This document shows, in pieces, positions 46,646 to 58,398 of a stretch of 64,000 nt of DNA (position 1 is its first letter; each line of letters opens with the position of its first letter). The notes beneath the pieces are model-generated. The model was not told the DNA's origin. It worked only from the letters and a program-made list of their open reading frames with translations, and did not search any database. The position numbers and the translations under genes are program-made. Origin of the DNA: Microstegium vimineum. Lineage: Eukaryota > Streptophyta > Magnoliopsida > Poales > Poaceae. The stretch covers positions 24,669,862 to 24,733,861 of the forward strand of contig CM039137.1 in assembly GCA_022036555.1 (NCBI GenBank). The letters are read 5' to 3'.

Positions 46646-48869
46646 ACTGCCACTAGCCTTTCCTGACTGATTCCAACGGCCATGGAGCCTCTCCTGCTTT
46701 CCTGCAGAGACGTAATGAGATCATGCCATCATACCTTGCCTCACCCCAAATACTAGTTTTTTTTTTTTTTGGTTCTTCTTCATTTCCTTCTTGACTCCAA
46801 AGTCACAGCCGTTGGTCGGAGATGACTGAAACCGCGGCAAAACCATTTATGTTTGCCAAAACGACAGTGTTCGCCAATATACTTCTTTGATATAAAAAAA
46901 GAAGTAATGGAGTGGAAGCCATGACCTGCTTACTGCTCAGGATATTTGTAGCATGTAGGAGTAGGAGTAGCAATCTCGGAAGGACAAGGGCCGGAAATCT
47001 AGCGTAAAGCTCACAAGAGGGGCCTGCCTGCAATGATAGACGTTGATCGATCAGAAATGGTGAGGCCTGGCAATGCCCTTATCCCCAGGTCCCCTGTTTT
47101 CCTGTAACCTGCCTAGCACTCGCACTCGCACTCCAGCAGTGGCCGCTAGATATTTGATGCTGGTCGCTGGACAGATCAGAGATACAGTAGATTCTCGCTT
47201 TTCTTGTAGTGGGAATCCGGAGGGCGGCCTGCCTCAATGCCCAATGGTGCTGCCATGGCCAGATAGCGAAACAGGACCACCGGACCAAACAGAATTGCTT
47301 GCCCTGTTTGCATCGCACTTGTACGCGAAACCATATGATGATTTGCAGGCATGTTTGTACGATCAAGATTTAGAAAGCCATGGCAGTAGAAGTTGTGGGT
47401 TGTATGAACCAAAGACATGCACAGCTGAGGTTAAGAAAACTAGCTAGGTCGTGAATAGAGTTCCTAGTACTCCAAAAACTACAGTTCTGTACAAACCAAG
47501 TTTTAGAACAATTTTGTTCCAAAAAAAAAAAGTTTTAGAACAATTTACCCTGTCTAAAAAAGGATACAAATATAAAATAGTACCAACTCAAACTATCTTA
47601 ACTTTTCAAATTCGTGTAAAAAATAACCAATTTTAAGATATCAAATAAGCATCATTGCATTTATATGAAATGCAAGTGACAGAACATTGATATACTTTAT
47701 TATAAATTTAGCGAAACTTTAGATGATTTTATTAGAAATAGCTTTCTTCCACATGGAGGTAGCATAAACTTAATTGCATCTAAAGATCAAGCATTTTTTT
47801 AAAAAAAAACATTTTTGCAAAACTGTAGCATTTATCCAATACTTAAAAAAACTTTGCAACCAACTAGATCTAAGCAGTGTCAAAACGTATCTAGTACCTT
47901 AGTGTCGAAAAATTGTCTTAACATTCGTTCGTAAAATAGAGTAAAAAATCGTATTAACACTCCTCGGTGAGTATAATATCACCAAGTAGCCTGGCTTAAA
48001 AAGTAGTAAATAGTAACCTAAGTCTAAGGGTCTAATCATAAATTAAAGGAGGCTAAACAACCTATGAGAAATGACACGCTTCATAAAGCGTCATATGTCT
48101 TTTTTAAATAAATTTGCGCGGCACTAGTTTTACCTTACAGAAGTTTTCTTGTGCAACCTTCATCCAGCATGCTAAATTCTACTGTGACCATCCAGACCCT
48201 ACAATTTCCACGTCACATAATGGATATCTCTTTCCATGGCCACATGGATCACAAAGGAAAATGATACTGGGTCCCACATAAACCGGCGCCAGGTCCCACC
48301 GTGCTGGTAGTGGATAGGGCCAGACAGACACCACCCCACCGAGGCCCCTCTTTTCTGTGTGTCATCTGAGCCCTACATTCAGCCGTCCAGGTCCAGCGGC
48401 TTGTTATCACCATCCGTCCGTCATCAATCTATCCACACTCCCACTTCTTTTTTCACATTTTTTTTCTCTCCCTCTCCCTGAGATTTTGCTTCAGAACATT
48501 TCTCATCTGCTTGGGTTCCATATTTTAATAGAAAATTCTTCAAATTATATAAATAAACTACTAGATAAATAATCTTCTAGATGTTTTCTTGTATAATATT
48601 TGTTGTCAATGATTCTGTCTACAAAAAAAATCAAGAATTACTAGACAAGAGTGGAAATTTGGAGACAGCAGAACAGCACCATAACTGCTCCTAATCTAAG
48701 CACCATGAATGCCTGTTTGTGTAGGCTTTTTCCTCAGCCTTTGTCTCCTTCCCTCCCCCAAAGGCCCAAACTTTATTCCAAAAAAGCTTTTGCACTTCTT
48801 CTCAAGCAAACCAAGTAAACAAAGCAAAACAATTTGCAAGTTGCCGAGGACATCTCCTGCTCTCTTGCT
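46646..48869. other. Intergenic region upstream of the RING gene
   Basis: No gene is supported. A 124-residue ORF at 47073-47447 lacks any family resemblance. 47500-48150 is AT-rich. The last few hundred bases are the likely promoter of the AIRP2-like gene. Confidence 0.45.
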
Positions 48870-48878
48870 TATATAAAA
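48870..48878 (+). promoter_or_regulatory. TATA box of the AIRP2-like gene
   Basis: TATATAAAA lies about 290 bases before the start codon, a plausible distance given a leader of about 250 bases. The transcription start is not visible from sequence. Confidence 0.5.
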
Positions 48879-49157
48879 CCCAAGGGATCATGGGCGGGCG
48901 CAGGACGGACAAAGCCCCCTTCACAGTTTCCCTCACCAAAGCTACTTTCCCACAAACCCAAACCAAAACAGCTTGCGTCTTCCATTTCTTTTCTTGCTGG
49001 CCTTCTTCTTGCCTTGCTTCTGCTTGCTCGTTGCTTCTTGAGGTTGAGCCCCCTCTGCGCCTTGCCCAAGTCTGTGTGTGTTTTATAGGCTCGAGAGCTT
49101 GGAATAGGGGTGTGGAGGAAACGGAAGAGGAGGTTGGATTTGTCTTCGGGAGGAGTC

Positions 49158-51563
49158 ATGTTCCATGGCGGCAGGCCTTTGTCCCTCCGGGGGTCTCTCA
49201 AGGCCCTTGAAGCTGATATCCACCATGCCAACACCCTGTAATCCTCTCTTCCTTTTTTAAGTTGATTCTTGGCGTTCTCCTCTGCTGCTTGATTTTCCAG
49301 GAAAATATGTAGAGTAGAGAAAAAAAAGTTTGCCTTTTTTGTTTCCCCTCTTCTCCTGGTTGTATCCGGTTCGTGTTCTATGCGTTTACTGATGAATATA
49401 GGTAAAAATCCTTTTCTTTTCTTCAGGGCGCACGCTATACACAGGGCGTATGGGGGTGCCTGCGTGCAGATGAGGCTCTCCTACAGCTCCATGGCTCCAA
49501 TCATTCTCAACCTTATCCAATGGATGGATTGCAGCTGCTCCTTGTCATACACGCTCCCTAGTTACCTTGGACTGCTTGAGGTTCTCGTCTACAAGGTAAG
49601 TACTGATGAATTGCGCCTGCCGAGAGAGAGTTGCTGAATTTACGAATAGGTCTTTCTCCAGAGGTTCTGAATGTTGACATGGTCTTGGTTGAACACACAG
49701 GTTTATGTCGATGAAGATGCCTCTATATCCACCATAGAAAGGAGAGCGAGCCTGAAGGAATTCTATGGTATTATTATTATCCACCATAGAAAGTAGTAAT
49801 TAATAAGCTTTTCAGTTCAAGATTTTTTTTGTTCGGTGGTCTAATATAATTCTGGGACCCCATGGAATGCAGCTATCATATACCCTTTCTTGCAACAACT
49901 TGAGGGCAACTTGATGGATAAGGACTGCAAGGACAAAGGGTGGTGTAAGGAGTCTGCTGCCGGCGGCGGTCGGAAGCTCGTTGCCGATGATGACCGGGAG
50001 GATGAGTGTGGCATTTGCTTGGAGACCTGCACCAAGATGGTCCTTCCAAATTGCAACCATGCCATGTGCATCAACTGTTACCGAGACTGGTATTGCTCCC
50101 TGTTGCTCTTATCCGTTTGGGGTGTGTTATTTAATAAGTACCAAGATATCTGCACCTTGATCATTATTAGGGACCAATATCATACGCTACCATAAAAAAA
50201 TCGCTAGCGGTTTGAATAGCCTGAATGTGATATGGATTTTAAAGATAAGGTTCGAGGAAACGCGTAAGCATTGACGCAGTCTTGAACTCTTGATAGCGCA
50301 AGGGTGGTTCAATAATTTTCTTAAACTAGTCCTCTGTGGGCTACTTCTACTCACTCATTGTTGGTCCTTGGTGGGGAGTGGGGAGGGGGTGGTTCAACAA
50401 CCCAGCATAGTCCTAATGCTTTCCCTTTTTTTTTTTGCATATTCGTTATTTACAGCGTCCATTTGGCCAAATTCAGATGCTACACTCTCCTGAATGTTTT
50501 GGTGAAAAAATCGATTTTAATCTTCGCTGTGGTTGTGCATTGCAGCTTATTCTCATCACCCCTCATGTGCTGAGTTTTTTTTTTTTACCCACCACTGACC
50601 ACGGTGGCATGGGAATCCATGTGTTTCTATTCTAATTTTTCAGCTTTCTGTTTGTCAACTAGGAGGGATTTGATGTGATCTAATGATCATGTGCCATGTT
50701 AGGAGGTTCATTCTCTTCATTCCTCCTGTTGAATGCCGCATTTGCCAGAGAATAGTGGTCAAAATTATGGTACTTTGCACCATTGTTAAAAGCCCCACGT
50801 TTCGTTAACAATGGCAATGGTACATAAATGGAAATTGAAAGCAGACAACCAGGAGAGTTGTTGCCTTAATAAAGTCGTTAAATCATTATTCATTAGTGCC
50901 AACCAACTGCTAAGTTACAAACAAAAATTAGAGGGATAAAAGGGCAGGAGCACATTGACGTGGCATTGTAAATCCTAAATGATATTCTCTTAGCTGGCAG
51001 ATCATGCTTGTGTACCAAGGGTGTCATCTGCAAGTCATTGTGTTTGAGTATATGTCTGGTTGTTGCTTTTAATGATACTCATTAATCGGCCACATCACTA
51101 GAAATTTGGCGAAGTCAATAGCTTCCCCAATAACGTTGCTTCAGCTAGATTATGGAAACGCTCAATGGGATTGGTTATAGCTGTAGATTCTTTTGGTAAC
51201 CACTGGCCTATCTATTGGTGCCAGTTCCTGAAATGGCAATCCTGAGGTCCATCTCAGCTAGACAGACGACTCTTTCTCTGCGTTTAATCCCAGTTTGTTT
51301 CAACTTTCAAGCAACATAATGCTGAACTCCGAATGTTGTATCGTGAGTGCAGGTATACAAGATCCCAGTCATGCCCGTTCTGCCGCGGGAGCCTGAAAAG
51401 GGTCCGGTCCAGAGACCTCTGGGTGCTTACCGGTGACGACGACGTGGTCGACACGGTGACCCTGGAGAAGGAGAACGTGAAGCACTTCCTCAGCTTCATC
51501 GACAGCCTGCCTCTGATCGTCCCCGACAACATGTTGCTGGTCTACTACGACTACCTAGTCTAG
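49158..51563 (+). CDS. AIRP2: AIRP2-like RING-HC E3 ubiquitin ligase
   Basis: Five exons: 49158-49237, 49427-49595, 49701-49767, 49873-50089 and 51353-51563. All have GT-AG borders and consistent phases, giving 247 residues. The N-terminal LKALEADIHHANTL, the MRLSYSSMAP segment and the LLEVLVYKVYVDED stretch match the plant family of Arabidopsis AIRP2, a cytosolic E3 ligase acting positively in abscisic-acid signalling. The RING is C3HC4 (CGIC, CNH, MCINC, CPFC; about 151-192). The fourth intron (about 1.26 kb) cuts the RING between the sixth ligand and the final CPFC pair, so retention of that intron would truncate the RING at a stop near 50193. The start was chosen by family similarity. The role in ABA signalling is inferred from the homologue. 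Confidence 0.9.
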
Positions 51564-52970
51564 TCTGAAGAAGCTCTGGAAGAGAAGGGATCTGGGAAGA
51601 AGAAGAAGCGGTGGTGTACAAGCGATGAAGCAAGCAAGCAAGCAAAGGATTTCCGGCAGCCGACCATCCTCTGCGGATCGAGTTGGCAAAGCGAAGCCGT
51701 TGCTGACAAACAAACTCTTGTGGTCTGCCATGCCATGCCATTGCACTGGGCTTTGCAAAATGGCGTCGCTCGCTGTAATAATTGTAATTGTAAAGAAAAA
51801 TGTCTCGGATTTTACTAGCTTGACATTTCTCGTCTGGCAAATTGCCGGATTACTCAGAAAAATGAAGGAAACAGGGGCCTCGGTGCTTTGCTTTTCATTT
51901 CCTGAGCCAGTATCTTTCTGCTACTCGCAGTACAAAAGTGCAAATAGCTCTACGGAAGTAGAATCGACCAAAGAATGTAATGTTCGATCTGAGCAAACGG
52001 GAGAAGGAATGGACATTTTCCATCACTGTAGGATGCTGATGAGGGAGCAAACGAAAGGAAGATGGAGGGGGTTTCAATTTCAACCATCAACTAACCCATC
52101 GGTGCCTGGAATTCGGTCCGAATCGATTTGGCCATATGTTTATTTATGATAGGACACTGAAACTGAAACTCTGGTCGGTTGAAATGTACACCTGACAGCG
52201 ACCACTCGTTCTGTATTGTACACTAGTACTAGTACTGGTGAGCAGCCAGCCAGTGCGTGGTACCTGACAGTGACCTTTGCAAGCCTTCCATTCAATTGCT
52301 GAAATAAAATGGAATCCCTCCAGCCACACGCTCCAAATACTAATTCCAGGACGGAAAATTACATGCACAATGTGGGACAGCTCGGGACCGTTCCTTTTTT
52401 TTTTCTTTTTCTTTTTTGTTCCTTAACGCTAGCCTCTGGTGAAACGTACGGAGTAGTACACAGGGATGTTGGTGCACAAACCATGAGCTGATCCAGTCCG
52501 AAATTGATTTCGCTGCACAGCCTGGAAAGCTGGCACCTTGATGCTGTGAGGCCACGATCAATTGAAGTCTCTGCCTCCACGAGTCCACCGAAATCGAGAA
52601 GGACCAGAACCCTAACTCAGCGGAAGAACAACGGGCCTGAGAACGACGCTGGACCATTTAGTTTTTTGTTTTATGTTAGCATGACTCAAATCTAAGGCCC
52701 TTTTTGAAAGATGAGAATTTTTTTTTTAACAAAACTGGAGGGACCGAGGTAAGATTTTATTAAAACAGCAAGTACAAAAACAATAAGAAGAAGAAGGGGA
52801 TACAACAGGATCTATTTGGATGATTTGTAAAAATAATTTATTATTAAATTAGCCTAAACTAACCTTGGATCCAAACACCTCCTTAGTTAGAGCTAGTTTA
52901 ACCTTTAGCTCTAACCGAGCTAGTTTGATCCAAACAGGAGGGCTATGTGTGTTCACCATACTTCACGGTA
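51564..52970. other. 3' flank of the RING gene and intergenic region
   Basis: The first few hundred bases are probable 3'UTR. The ORFs at 51625-52149 and 52340-52657 overlap on opposite strands and have no recognisable domains. Nothing else is supported. Confidence 0.45.
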
Positions 52971-52972
52971 AC

Positions 52973-53022
52973 GGCCCATAGAGTTAAGTATGTTCCAGCC
53001 CACTCTAGCCCATACCAGCCCA
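52973..53022 (+). promoter_or_regulatory. Site II (GCCCA) motif cluster
   Basis: GGCCCA at 52973 and AGCCCA at 52997, 53007 and 53017, i.e. four TGGGC[C/T] cores on the minus strand within 50 bases, about 115-165 bases before the PSRP4 start codon. Such clusters, bound by TCP factors, are common before nuclear genes for ribosomal and organellar proteins. Confidence 0.55.
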
Positions 53023-53135
53023 TCCTAGATGTGCGCTGTGGCTCCCGCTGCTAGCCCTTTTATCCTTATCCAATCTGATCCCTCACCATTCCGAGCACAC
53101 GAGTCCTCCCTGCTGCGCTCGCTCCTCCTTGCCCC

Positions 53136-54361
53136 ATGGCGCTGCTCGCCATCCAGGGCATGGCCATGTCCACAGCCGCCGCGGCCCTCCCATCCCACAA
53201 CCACGGCGCCGTCTCCTCCTCTGTCTCCACCTCCTCCTACGCGCTCGCAGCCTCTGTTGTCTTCCCCCGCGTCCGAGCTACGTTCGCCGTCGGCGCCGTC
53301 ACGTCGGCCACCGTCACTCCGGTTCTTGACGGTAAATTAAGCAGCTACCTCCTCACTTCCCTTTTTTTGTCAGATGTAGTATTTTTTTTTCTGGCACATT
53401 GTCAAGAGCAATGGTTATTGTTTTCCTCGCAACAAGGGAGAAAAGGCAATGGCAATTATTACATGACACTGGGAAATTCGTTCGAATTCAATTGGGGATG
53501 AGGATTTTCCTTCTTTGTATAAAATGATCAAGTAAAGAATTTGTCGCTGAAATGGACTCCCTAGAGGAGGTGAAAGTTGTGATACTGTTAGTCTACCTGG
53601 GTCAATTACTGATAAAGTTGTTCCACAGGAAGAAATTTAAGGCTTTAAGGAGTATATATGAACTGAAATTTAAGGCTTTGAGGAGTAGTAGATTATGAAA
53701 ACTTTACATATTGACTGATCCTTTACATATTGACTGATTCTCTTGACATGGTGCTAGGAATGAGTGACAAACAAGGCAGTTAGCTTAATCTCTTGTTTAT
53801 CGCTGCTACCTACAGTTTTGGTCGCCTCTGATGCCACACTTACCTGAGCTATTTTAAACACTTTTGTTTCTGCTTTATCAATACAAAGAGTCAAAGATGC
53901 ATCAGAATTTGGTATTCTCACACGTGTACTTCAAAGAAGACACTTGTAATTAATCATAATTTCAATTCAATTTCTGAAATTCTAATGTCCAAAGCCTGCT
54001 TCAGAATTTTATTCTCTGATTACAAGAACCCAACTGGGTTGCAATCCATTTTTGGCTTCTGTGAGAGTTTTAAACTTTATTTGCTCTTGCTCAGTCTACT
54101 GTGGGAGAGGGGACCTGAAGACGAAAAGGGGCAAAAGATTCAACCATTCATATGGCAATGTGAGTCCTCCAGCACAATTTTCATTGCATTTTTTTATTTC
54201 CGTCTTATTTAGTTGTCTTGTGTTATTAGGCGAGGCCCCGGAACAAGAAGAAGGGAACTGGACCTCCGCGGCTCTATGCTCCTCCAGCTCCTCCAAGGAA
54301 GGACCAGTTCGATGACGGGGAGATCATTTCAATCGAGATTGACGAGGACATCCTGGAATAG
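53136..54361 (+). CDS. PSRP4: Plastid 30S ribosomal protein bTHXc (PSRP4 / protein 31)
   Basis: Three exons: 53136-53331, 54095-54159 and 54230-54361, with GT-AG borders and matching phases; 130 residues. Residues 1 to about 60 are Ala/Ser-rich with few acidic residues, a chloroplast transit peptide. The mature part begins VYCGRGDLKTKRGKRFNHS and continues with ARPRNKKKGTGPPR and the acidic DDGEIISIEIDEDILE tail, matching the plastid Thx protein that binds the 16S rRNA head in the small subunit. The nuclear copy has a typical single-gene layout with site II motifs upstream. Confidence 0.93.
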
Positions 54362-55010
54362 GTTGTCCTGAGTTTTGCTTTGCTTTATATTTGCCCTGAG
54401 CTTAACTGGCATAGTTTGTATCAAATCAAATAATACTACATATTTCTAAGTAATTATTTCCTCGCCTATAAATGTCAATGTGCAGGCTGCCACACTTTCC
54501 TTTGGCTAGTAATTTTCCAACTGCTGAGTTATTCTTGACTACATCTTAAAAAGATGTCACTCTGTTTTTTATCTAAGTAATAAACCTTTTAGTTTGACTA
54601 GGTTTATTAAAAAAAATTATCAACATTTGTATCATTATATGATTCATCTAGGGATAACTATTACGATTCAAAAAGAGAATGACATTATTTTTTTGGGGGG
54701 GAAAGATTACACGCTAACAGCTAAAATAAAATCCTGACAGGTAACAGCTAAAACAAAACCATGGATACACAACTTTGGTTTGTTAAAGCTGCCAAGATCT
54801 TGACTTGCATGCTGGTAACAGCTAAAACAAAACCGTGGATACACAACTTTGGTTGCCAAGATCTTGATTGCACGCTGAACTATGGTTGTGAATAAGAACC
54901 GTGTTGTGTGTTATTAATTTGTGCTGCAATGTACAGTAGTGCATGTCGTGTTTTGTTTTGTTTCAAACTTTAGCTAACCAGCGGGTGGATAACTTCTTGT
55001 ATGCCTAAGG
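54362..55010. other. 3' flank of PSRP4, with a direct duplication
   Basis: It contains the 3'UTR and an imperfect direct repeat of about 70 bases (54741-54813 and 54815-54880). Nothing else is seen. Confidence 0.5.
54741..54880 (+). repeat. Tandem duplication of about 70 bp
   Basis: Both copies contain gtaacagctaaaacaaaacc, then a 'tggatacacaactttggtt' block, 'gccaagatcttga' and a 'gca.gctg' end. The second copy lacks about eight bases. Confidence 0.75.
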
Positions 55011-55654
55011 GTCTGTTTAAATCTCTTACCTTTAAAGTTTAGAACATTTTAGTTTATTTTTATGACTAAATTTCTAATAAGGTGGACTAAAGTTTAGAAC
55101 TAATTTTAGACTACCTATTCGAAGCTTAATTTGAGACTACCTATTTGAAATTTTACTCTTAATTTTAGACTATCTATTTGAAGTTTTACTCTAAAGTTAG
55201 AAGAATATCCAAACTTACCTTTAAACTTTAAACCTTAAAATACTTTAGTTCATTTTTTATGTCTAAATCTCTAATGAGGTGGACTATTAAACTAACTATT
55301 TAGAGCTTTATTTTAGACTATCTATTTAAAGCTTTAGCTCTAAAGTTTAAAGGAGAGAGACTTATCTATTTTAAGCTTTAGCTAAGTTTCGTTTTAAGCT
55401 TTATATAAGTTTCGTTGAGAGGCACAAACAGGGCAAAAGTTTTGAGCTAGTTGAGAGGCACAAACAGGGCAAAAGTTTTGAGCTAGCTAATCTTAGACTA
55501 CTTATTCGAAGCTTTTAGCTCTAAAGTAGCTAATCTTAGACTATTTATTTAAATAATCTTAGACTTGCTTTACCTCTAAAGTTTAAAGAGGATGATTGAG
55601 ACTATCTATTTGAAGCTTTATCTCTAAAGTTTAGAGAGGAGAATCCAGGCCTTA
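55011..55654. mobile_element. MITE-like element with internal tandem motifs
   Basis: The left end (gggtctgtttaaatctctta...aaagtttaga) and right end (tctaaagtttagagaggag...caggcc) are imperfect inverted repeats. The interior repeats a unit around 'ttagactatctatttgaagc' and 'tttagctctaaagttta' six or more times in the same direction. No coding capacity. The exact borders and target duplication are not certain. Confidence 0.55.
55415..55486 (+). repeat. Perfect 36-bp direct tandem duplication
   Basis: 55415-55450 and 55451-55486 are identical: each starts ttgagaggcacaaac and ends ttttgagctag. It lies inside the MITE-like element and is probably a recent slippage event. Confidence 0.85.
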
Positions 55655-55991
55655 AATCTCATGAGTTTCTCCTCAGCAAAATATGATCGAAACAAGTTGC
55701 TGTCTCCAACTCAGCATATATAGAATGGTTTTTGCCGATACATAGCCAGGATTACAGCATAGTAAATAGAACAAAAAAAAAAAGGGGCTGCTCGATTCTC
55801 CATCGGCAGGGCCAAATTACACGAAATTTAACACCAAAGAGACTAATTAATATACGAAATATAAAGATAACCATCAACCACATAGGAAGCATGTTTTTTG
55901 ATGTCCGAATATAAGCTCTAACGAGCAAATCACACTCAGCAACCTAGCTCGTAGGCATAAGTTCCAAAACGGGCACGCAAAGAGAAGCAAC

Positions 55992-58288
55992 TCAGTACTT
56001 GTAGTCCTTGACATGGAGGCTCTCGGTGTCAGCGGCAGCATCACCCTCGTAGGTGCCGAGGGTAGCCTCAGAGTTAGCCTTGCACCTGGCGAGGAAGGCC
56101 GCCCTAGCCTTCTCGATGTTCTCCACCTTGCCAGCCCAGGCCTTGAGGGTGCTCGCCTGGAGGGCACGGCCGAAGGAGAAGGACAGGGACCACGGCTTCT
56201 TGGTGCTGAGCTTGTTCATGGCATTGAGGTTGCGGGTGGCCTCCTCCTCGCTCTGTCCACCAGAGAGGAAGACAACAGCAGGCACAGCAGCAGGAACGGT
56301 CCTCTGGAGGGTGCGGACGGTGTACTCAGCAATCACCTCAGGGGTCACCTTCGCAGACTCAGAGCCTGGAGTCACCATGTTGGGCTTCAGGAGGGTACCC
56401 TCCAGGAGGACATGGTGCTCATTGAGAGCCTTGTAGCAGGCAGCAAGGACGACCTCAGTGACATATGCGCAGCGCTCAATGTCGTGAGGGCCATCAACAA
56501 GGATCTCAGGCTCAACAATTGGCACCAGACCGTTCTCCTGGCAGATGATGGCATAGCGAGCCAGACCCTGAGCGTTCAGGTCAATGGCAAGCTGCGATGG
56601 CTCATTGGGGCCAATCTTGAGAACAGCACGCCACTTGGCAAAGCGGGCACCAGCCTCATAGTACTTGGCGCAGCGCTTGCCAAGGTCATCATGGCCTTGG
56701 GTGGTGGTCTCCTTGTCAGTGCCAACAACCTCAATGGTGCCCTTGTCGACCTTGATGCCAGGGAGGACGCCTCCTTCCTTGAGGACATCAACAAAAGGCT
56801 TGCCATCCTTGGTCTTCTGGTAGAGGGTCTCCTCGAAGAGGATCACACCACTGATGTACTGGAGGGCACCAGGGCAGCAGAAAAGGAGCTCACGGAGGGC
56901 ACGGCGGTTCTCCTCCACGTTCTCGACATTGATGCTGGAAAGGCGCTTGCCAATGGTGCCAGTGGACTCATCAGCAGCAAGGATACCCTTGCCAGGGGTG
57001 CCAATGTAGGCAGCATTCTTGATGAGCTCATCTGCAAAATAACAAACACCAAAATTTAGCACAAGACAATCAATAAGCATAAGCATGGTTATCTATAACA
57101 AGTACACAGGCTGTATTGAATAATACAAAATCACTTTAATTATTAATTACTAACTCCATTCCAAATTATGCTTATGAAGGGCGGCCCTGGTGCAAGCGGT
57201 AGAGCTTTACCGCCTGTGACCAAGAGGTCCAGGGTTCAAGCCCCCAGCCTCTGCACATTTGTGCGGGAAAGGCTGCTGGCTATTTTCCCTTCCCCAGACC
57301 CCGCAGTGTGGGAGCGCACTGGGTACGCCCCCTTATTCCAAATTATAACTCGTTTTGACTTTTTTTTACCCCATGTTTGACCACTGTCGTGTTCAAAAAA
57401 ATAGTGCAAAATATCACATCTTTTATTGTGGTTTGCTTTATTAATAGCAAGAATGGCTTAAATCTGACTATACTGGTTAACCAAAAACTGCTTTATATAT
57501 ATAACTATATTACCATATAAACACACTTTATACATGACTATTACCATAAACACCATCATAACTAAAAGGAAGCACAGATCACGATTAGACTAGCACAGTG
57601 AGCTTAAAATGATTTATAGATCTGAATTGCATGAATATAGCAGATCTGACTTGCATGAATATAGCACCTATTCTAGCAGCCATGACATGACAGAAAAAAT
57701 ATTAAGATTGCACGAGCAGGTATTATGATTTGAAACAAGCACACAAACTGCAACATGAGCCATGCCAGAGGGAGAACTTATCTTTCATCATGAACCAATA
57801 TACCAAACAGACATAATCTGACCCACCGTGTGCCTCAAATAGAGGCAGCACGAACAGATGCATAAAACTATACTTATAAACAAAATCAACACAAAGATAA
57901 GCGAACCACACATAAAATTGACCGATCATAAGAGACATCAGCTGCTCTCACCTAAACCCTTTCGGCAGCCACCAAACCCCTTAAATCCAAACGCAAGTAG
58001 GCACTAAAAGCCAAACAAAAGTAGTCACGACCGCACAAAACCGTACGGATCTAAAACAAAATTCACAAATCCTACACCCAAACGGGCCAATCATAGTCAG
58101 AGCTATACGAATCGTTAGCATACTCGTCAACACATCTAGATCTGAGGGCAAGAACAACGAACCACAAACAGATCTACGAAGGGCGCCACAAGCAGATCAG
58201 CAACGAACCGAGGATACAAACATGACCGGGAAGGGGGAAGGAGGAGACGATGGAACATACCCTTGTACTTTCCGCAGTAGGCCGACAT
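55992..58288 (-). CDS. FBA: Cytosolic fructose-bisphosphate aldolase, class I
   Basis: Two exons on the minus strand: 58261-58288 (MSAYCGKYK plus one base) and 55992-57031, joined by a GT-AG intron of 1.23 kb; 355 residues. It cleaves fructose 1,6-bisphosphate to dihydroxyacetone phosphate and glyceraldehyde 3-phosphate in cytosolic glycolysis and gluconeogenesis. Hallmarks are KGILAADESTGTIGKRL near the N terminus, LVPIVEPEILVDG, the Schiff-base lysine segment LLEGTLLKPNMVTPG, the FLSGGQSEEEATRNLNAMN phosphate-binding loop, and a C-terminal Tyr (HVKDYKY). There is no transit peptide, so it is the cytosolic type. Neighbours are unrelated genes. The long antisense ORF over exon 2 (56013-57059) is a codon-use shadow. 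The intron carries a SINE. Confidence 0.95.
57170..57334 (+). mobile_element. tRNA-derived SINE in the aldolase intron
   Basis: Pol III promoter boxes are visible: an A-box-like TGGTGCAAGCGG near 57188 and a B-box GGTTCAAGCCC at 57233-57243. A non-tRNA tail follows, ending near gggtacgccccctt. It is bracketed by attccaaattat at 57158-57169 and 57335-57346, a 12-base target duplication. The flanks (ctccattccaaattat...aactcgttttgac) read as one interrupted MITE-like sequence, so the SINE seems to have landed in an older element. It resembles the plant Au SINE family; the family name is from memory of its boxes. Confidence 0.78.
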
Positions 58289-58390
58289 GATCGATGCTCG
58301 ACGGAGGCTACGAGGCGGCGGTGTTTGTTGGGAGGAATGGTTTATGCAGAGTTGCAGACGGGGGATGCGGAGGACGGGCCGAGGGCTGTG

Positions 58391-58398
58391 TATTTAAA
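58391..58398 (-). promoter_or_regulatory. TATA-like box of the aldolase gene
   Basis: On the minus strand the sequence reads TTTAAATA, about 100 bases before the start codon at 58286-58288, in a GC-rich context. The spacing fits a short leader. Confidence 0.5.

Noticed and set aside
47073..47447. 124-codon ORF upstream of the RING gene
   Set aside because: No family resemblance, and it is overlapped by ORFs on the opposite strand.
56013..57059. 348-codon plus-strand ORF over the aldolase exon
   Set aside because: It is antisense to a perfect aldolase exon and results from GC-rich third codon positions; its translation has no domain.
57178..57260. Possible tRNA gene in the aldolase intron
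   Set aside because: A and B boxes are present but no cloverleaf closes; the long non-tRNA tail and the flanking duplication show a SINE.
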